NCBI RefSeq assembly: GCF_018343615.1
Contig: NZ_JAGYPI010000001.1
Coordinates: forward strand, 1,740,183-1,804,182
DNA: 64,000 nucleotides
Origin: Bacillus sp. FJAT-49736
Lineage (GTDB): Bacteria; Bacillota; Bacilli; Bacillales; Bacillaceae_C
Direction of reading: 5' to 3'
The notes under the pieces are model-generated. The model saw nothing but the letters and a program-made list of their open reading frames with translations, did not search any database and was not told where the DNA came from. Both the position numbers and the translations under genes were made by a program. Within the stretch, counting starts at the first letter, position 1. Every line of letters begins with the position of its first letter. Below are positions 59,239-64,000 of this stretch, piece by piece.

Positions 59239-62200
59239 CTAGTACACACTCTCACTTATCATAAAGTTGACTTGATTGACTATATCCTCCGTAATTTCTT
59301 TTTTGCGTTTGACCCAATCTTGTGACCATATCCGCTGAATATTCCACCCTAATGATTCTAGAACGCTTTGTCTCAACCTATCTCTGTCTCGGGCTGTTTT
59401 TGATGAATGATAAGCTGCTCCGTCACATTCAATCCCCATTATATATTTTCCTGGATTTTTTGGATCTACTACCGCAAGATCTATTCTATATCCAGAGCAG
59501 CCGACTTGTTTCATTAACTCTAGCCCTTTTCTTTGCAGCATATTATAAACATCTTCTTCAAATGGTGAATCGAAATCAGCATCATCAACTGTTGTATTCA
59601 AGAAGAACTCCCCGCGACTTTTTGCAAATGCAAGATAAGATTTTAATAATCGAGGTCCTCGTTTATTTAACTTTGAATCATCCATATCAGTATCTAATAT
59701 ACTGGAAACTACTTTAAGCTCTTTTCGTGCACGAGTGATGGCGACATTTAATCTTCGTTCCCCGCCATCTTTATTTAATGGACCAAAGTTATAATACAGA
59801 ACTCCGTTTTCATCTTTACCGTAACCAACACTGAGAATGATTGTGTCTCTTTCATCTCCCTGGACATTCTCCAGGTTTTTCACAAAGAATGATTCAAATA
59901 AGTCCTCGTTAAAGAAGCTTTCACATTCAGGATATTTCTCCCGTAATTCATCAATCTTATCTCTTATTGCTTCTTGTTGAGCCTCACTAAAGGCAATTAT
60001 CCCTAATGAACGATCTGGCGATCGTTTGATATGTTCAAAAACAAGTTCCGCTACTTTTTGTGCCTCAATTAAATTACGTTTTGACTTACCTCTATCGTAA
60101 ACCGCATTAGTCACATGAATTAATGATACCCCGTCATGTTCTTGATTAATCGCATTCGGGAATGTATAGAGTTCGTTGTTGTATATTTCTCTATTTGAAA
60201 ATGCAATGAGGGACTCTTGCTTACTTCTATAATGCCATTTTAGAGACATCTGCGGCATAAACAATAAACATTCATCCAATATACTCTCGAAATTTTCATA
60301 CAATTCTTCTTCTTCCTCTGATAGAAACTCATCTTCAATCTCCACATTATTAGAAAAGAATGCAGTCGGAGGTAACTGCTTATCGTCTCCCGCAATAACA
60401 ATTTGTTTTCCTCTAAATAATGAGCCAATTGAATCTTCTGGTCGGATTTGTGATGCCTCATCAAAAATAATGAGATCAAATTTTAAAAATGATGGATCAA
60501 TAAATTGGCTCACAGATAATGGACTCATCATCATACAAGGCTTTAATGCCATTAGTAATCCTGGGATTTCGGAAAATAATTTTCTTATTGGTTTATGACG
60601 TTTTTGTTTTTGAATCTCCCTTTTTAAAATGGAAATCTCTGATGATCTAAAGGATAGACTATCAATATAATTGGCTTTATTACTATAAAGTTTTTCGTTG
60701 ATTCTTGAACTATTTACATCAATTAAACGTAAATCAAGATCTTTATATTCACTAATATTACTATTGTGAGTGTTTGTATTGAAATCTTTTAAAGCTGGTT
60801 GCACACTGTAAGCATAATCTAACCATAACTTATAAAATCTTTTTTGAAAGGTCTCCTTAAACGGAAAATCATATGCTAATTGTTTACCCTTATCCAAAAA
60901 TCCACTAAGACCAAGGTCATTAGCCCTTACTAGCATTTTATTTAATTCAGTCCACTCACCCAATAAATCGGTTTGTTGGGACATAAGATGAATTAGTTTT
61001 GCAACGTTACTTATATCACCTTCCATTATTGAGTTACCATAATACTTTGGTTCATTTAGAGGAAAGACTTCTTGATAGAAATTTAAACTTTCAGCAATTG
61101 CTGATTTTTGGATTTCAATCTTATCTATGCTGTTACGAAAATGCACTTCTTTATCAGGATCAGTAATCACCCTTAAAAACCACGGAGGAATGTTCCCTTT
61201 AAATTTATTCTTCGCTTCCGTTGTCCATAGAATCGCCTTTTCAATTAAATCCCAATCCGTTTCATACCCTTTGTATAAATCCCCGTAGAAATTAGTAAAG
61301 GTATCCTTAAGATTTACAATTTCACTTTCCTTTTGCTTTATATCTTCAATAAGGTTAACTAATTTCACCCACTGTTCAGTGTTTAAGAAACTTTGTCCTT
61401 TGTAATAAGATAATACAAGCTTTTTAGCTTCTATTACATCCATAAATGGAGTAGTAATCTTGGAGAAATGATACTCAAGGATATTTGATTCTTCATTAAT
61501 TTCACCTAATTTTAAAACAAAGCTTCTAATAATGGTGTTTATATTATCCGTTACTTTTAAATAACTTTTTTCAATTTCATTTTTAATGGTTGAGAATTCT
61601 CTATTTCCATCTGTAGTTAGCTGAAGAATAAAATCCTTGTATTTTTCACGGGTACCTGTATTTTGCAATGTACCGTTAAGATCGAAAATCGCTTCTGTAT
61701 AATTTGTGATGCTATCCCAATTAGTTTTTTCCCCATCATAATGACTACCAAAAAAGTCTTTCAAAAAGTTTTCCTTTTGATTAATTTCTTGTTTCATTTT
61801 TTTAATCTTAATCATACTTCTTAAACTTTTAATTATCTCATCATTTTTTTGCTGCAGCTTTTGGTTTTGGTATGACTTTAATAAATTTCTATCCCTTTTA
61901 TAGGAAGATTTAATGATTCTAAATATCGACGAGTAATTATTAATGAAACGATTTAAAATTCCATCAATATCTTCTGATAATAGGTCTGGATTATATTGCC
62001 CTTTAAATTTTTCATATTCAGTATTGTATTCGTTAAAGAACTCCTTATTATCACGTATTAACTTCCTGATGGTATCCTTCTGGCTATTTTCAAACCATTT
62101 TTCTGTAGGTCTAGGATTATCCTTAATTGAAAAGTGAACTTTATTTAAAAGATTGATTTGGCTTTTATTAATTGTAATTAAGTTAAAACCAACTAATTTA

Positions 62201-62568
62201 TTAAATTTACTTAGATAAATATTTATAGAATCCAATTCATACTGTGTATCAATTATCAGACTTTTTATTTCGTTTTCTTCTTGAATAATTCGATCAACCA
62301 GATTTTCATAGTCATCTGTCAGTTCTAAAAGACCCTGATTTTTCTTGTTTAAAATAGCCCTTAAGTTCGATAAGTCGTCACCCAATATATCCTCTTTGTA
62401 AAATTCAAGTAACTCCTCCTTCAAGTTAAAATGCACAAGAAAAAGTGCTTGATGCGATTGGTAGTATTCAAATACTTCATCCACCATTTTGCTTTTACTG
62501 TTATCTAGCCAGTCTAAGGGTATATTAGGCTTTGAAATTAAAAGATTTTTGGTGCTAGTATAGTTCCG
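59239..62568 (-). pseudogene. SF1 helicase-nuclease, 5' end removed by IS insertion
   Basis: The remaining 1109 codons contain the second half of an SF1 (AAA_11/AAA_12) helicase: LIIFDEASQIRPEDSIG (Walker B), VIAGDDKQLPPTAFF (motif III), LKWHYRSKQESLI (motif IV) and GGERRLNVAITRARKELKVV (motif VI). A C-terminal MTES_1575/DUF559-type nuclease follows with FEEDVYNMLQRKGLELMKQVGCSGYRIDLAVVDP and GIECDGAAYHSSKTARDRDRLR. The first 690 or so residues are coiled coil. No Walker A is present anywhere; it would lie in the lost N-terminus with the usual DUF4011 domain. The helicase cannot be complete, though the nuclease part is intact. Confidence 0.85.
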
Positions 62569-62620
62569 TGGACACAACTTAGTTAAGTGCTAAAATAGAA
62601 CAACGAAAGGTTGTGTCCAT

Positions 62621-62899
62621 ATGGGAAACAAAAATACAGGCAAAAAATATAATGAAGATTTTAAAAAAATGGTCGTTGATTTATATAACTCTGGTAACTC
62701 AGCTAAAGATTTAAGTAGCGAATATGGCGTTTCTGAAGTAACTATTTATACATGGATTAAGAAGTTTTCACCTATGGAAACAGAGGATGGAACATCAATT
62801 ACCTCTGATGAGATTGCCAAAATGAAAAAAGAAATGCTCCGTCTCCAGGAAGAAAATGAAATCTTAAAAAAGGCTATGGCCATATTTGCGAAAAAGTAA
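62621..62899 (+). CDS. IS3-family transposase OrfA
   Basis: The 92-residue protein has an N-terminal HTH (NEDFKKMVVDLYNSGNSAKDLSSEYGVSEVTIYTWIKKF) and a leucine-zipper-like end (MKKEMLRLQEENEILKKAMAIFAKK). It ends in AAAAAG followed by TAA; a -1 shift at this A-run (near 62891-62896) would fuse it to OrfB in the standard IS3 manner. Confidence 0.92.
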   Translation: MGNKNTGKKYNEDFKKMVVDLYNSGNSAKDLSSEYGVSEVTIYTWIKKFSPMETEDGTSITSDEIAKMKKEMLRLQEENEILKKAMAIFAKK

Positions 62900-62910
62900 A
62901 AACAACTGAG

Positions 62911-63771
62911 TTGATAAAAGTAATTGTAGATCTTCAAGACCAACATGACACACAAACACTGTGTGGTGTACTTGGTATTGCCAAAAGCACCTTTTACCAG
63001 TCATTCAAAAAAACAGAGTCTAACCGTGAACGTGAGAACAAACAACTAACGAAAAGAATCAAAGAGATTTATAGAGAAAGTAAAATGCGTTACGGCGCGC
63101 CTAAAATTCACAACCTCCTAGAAAAAGAAGGATATAATGTGAGTGTGAAGCGTGTACAACGGTTAATGAAGGCCGCTGGCCTTTTCTCCATTGTAAAGAA
63201 GAAATTTCGTCCTCAATCTAGTAAAACGAAGGTGATGGAGCGTGAAAACCTGCTAGATCAAGACTTTACTACCTCTACTATCAATGAAAAATGGGTTGCT
63301 GATATCACATATATAAACACGCTGAGAGACGGTTGGTGTTATCTTGCTTCCGTCATGGATTTGCATTCTAAAAAAATCGTTGGATATTCATTTGGACGTA
63401 AAATGACGACTGATTTGGTAATAAGTGCTTTAAATAATGCTTTGGATACTCAACATACAAGAGAAGGGTTAATCCTGCATTCCGATTTAGGTTCCCAGTA
63501 TACCAGTGAAGATTTTCAAAAGCTTTGCGAAACAAGAAAGATAAAACAATCCTTCAGTAAAAAGGGCTGCCCATATGATAATGCCTGTATAGAATCATTT
63601 CATGCCATTTTAAAGAAGGAAGAAGTCAATCATGTTACCTATTTAGACTACAAAACTGCGAATCTAGCAATATTTCAATTTATCGAAGGTTGGTATAACC
63701 GTAAAAGAATTCACAGTGGTTTAGACTACAAAACACCACAAGATATTGAAGATCAAACAAAAACAGCATAA
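62911..63771 (+). CDS. IS3-family transposase OrfB (DDE integrase domain)
   Basis: The 286-residue part has an HTH_21-type helix region (KRIKEIYRESKMRYGAPKIHNLLEKEGYNVSVKRVQRLMK) and an rve domain. The catalytic triad is Asp in KWVADITYI, Asp in LHSDLGSQYTS and Glu in NACIESFHAILKKE. It is probably made only as an OrfAB fusion by frameshift. It is intact, so the element may be mobile. Confidence 0.93.
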   Translation: MIKVIVDLQDQHDTQTLCGVLGIAKSTFYQSFKKTESNRERENKQLTKRIKEIYRESKMRYGAPKIHNLLEKEGYNVSVKRVQRLMKAAGLFSIVKKKFRPQSSKTKVMERENLLDQDFTTSTINEKWVADITYINTLRDGWCYLASVMDLHSKKIVGYSFGRKMTTDLVISALNNALDTQHTREGLILHSDLGSQYTSEDFQKLCETRKIKQSFSKKGCPYDNACIESFHAILKKEEVNHVTYLDYKTANLAIFQFIEGWYNRKRIHSGLDYKTPQDIEDQTKTA

Positions 63772-63836
63772 AGCTTGTGCAGCTCAAACCTAGCTGGATA
63801 TCCACCGCACTCATGGTTTTACATGGAGTGGAGGGC

Positions 63837-63950
63837 ATGATAGCTTTGATGGCATTGCCAAGTTTTATGAAAGCTGGCTTATTGGCTGGAAAGTCATACC
63901 CGCAGAGGCTCCATGTCAAACTAGCACGATACAAACAGCTTACATCTTAA
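63837..63950 (+). CDS. small passenger frame in the IS tail
   Basis: After orfB the IS has an unusually long 210-base tail. It holds a 37-codon frame (MIALMALPSFMKAGLLAGKS, then basic) starting at ATG 63837 with GGAGTGGAGGG upstream. It has a hydrophobic start and basic end. Expression is unproven. Confidence 0.35.
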   Translation: MIALMALPSFMKAGLLAGKSYPQRLHVKLARYKQLTS

Positions 63951-64000
63951 TAATCACAAAGACTTAACTTTTTTGTGTCCAAGATATTGACTCAAATCCA

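Larger units (their letters stand above)
62569..63981 (+). mobile_element. IS3-family insertion sequence (IS150-like group)
   Basis: The 1413-base element has terminal inverted repeats TGGACACAACTTAGTTAAGT and (reverse) TGGACACAAAAAAGTTAAGT, 17 of 20 identical. It carries overlapping-frame orfA and orfB. The three bases flanking the ends (CCG and AGA) do not match, so no target duplication is seen. It truncates the helicase gene. Confidence 0.9.

Noticed and set aside
1..64000. CRISPR arrays, rRNA or tRNA genes
   Set aside because: No regularly spaced repeats and no rRNA or tRNA signatures were seen on either strand.

Overview
The window is a low-GC Firmicute chromosome segment, most like the Bacillaceae (Bacillus, Cytobacillus or Neobacillus relatives). 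The evidence is the conserved neighbourhood yqhL, gcvPB-gcvPA-gcvT behind a glycine riboswitch, yqhH-yqhG, yqzE-aroK-comG, together with Bacillus-type ribosome binding sites and frequent TTG/GTG starts. The genus is inferred from gene content and was not checked against a database.

Positions 1-16216 are host chromosome. They hold the N-terminal part of an ECF sigma factor, a B12-dependent ribonucleotide reductase (nrdJ) behind two probable NrdR boxes, the rhodanese gene yqhL, an AAA/ABC-type ATPase gene, the glycine cleavage operon, the SNF2 helicase gene yqhH with yqhG, then yqzE, aroK and the competence pseudopilus operon comGG to comGB. The operon ends in the 3' third of comGA.

Positions 16217-56662 are a complete-looking 40.4 kb temperate phage inserted in comGA, exactly in the codons of its Walker B motif. 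The 5' two thirds of comGA lie at 56641-57282. A 9 bp core (ATGTCAGGA, part of the 15 bp ATAATNATGTCAGGA) is present at both ends. Joining the halves across it restores an in-frame 366-residue ComGA. Read leftward from the integrase, the phage carries: integrase, repressor and Cro-like switch; a run of small early genes; Gam-like and Erf-type recombination genes; a second divergent regulator pair inside the early region; DnaD-like and DnaC-like replication genes; ssb, dUTPase, HNH and PD-(D/E)XK nucleases; a RinA/ArpU-like late activator; a candidate late promoter and a structured-RNA candidate; terminase; a portal, scaffold and N4-gp56-type capsid; fibre and ejection proteins with no tail tube or tape measure, so probably a short-tailed virion; holin and amidase; a rightward cargo cassette with a secreted protein; and an FtsK/replication-relaxation cassette next to the left att site.

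Positions 57283-64000 are host again: an Mrr-type restriction endonuclease and a long SF1 helicase-nuclease, which together look like a defence locus. The helicase has lost its N-terminus, including the Walker A motif, to an IS3-family element at 62569-63981.

The most interesting reading is that this is a prophage-controlled competence locus. While the phage is integrated, the traffic ATPase of the DNA-uptake pseudopilus is broken; precise excision would repair it, as Listeria comK prophages do for comK. The integrase gene, four GTGGTCAA repeats flanking the att core and a terminator that follows int only in the excised circle all fit a working excision system, but activity cannot be shown from sequence alone.
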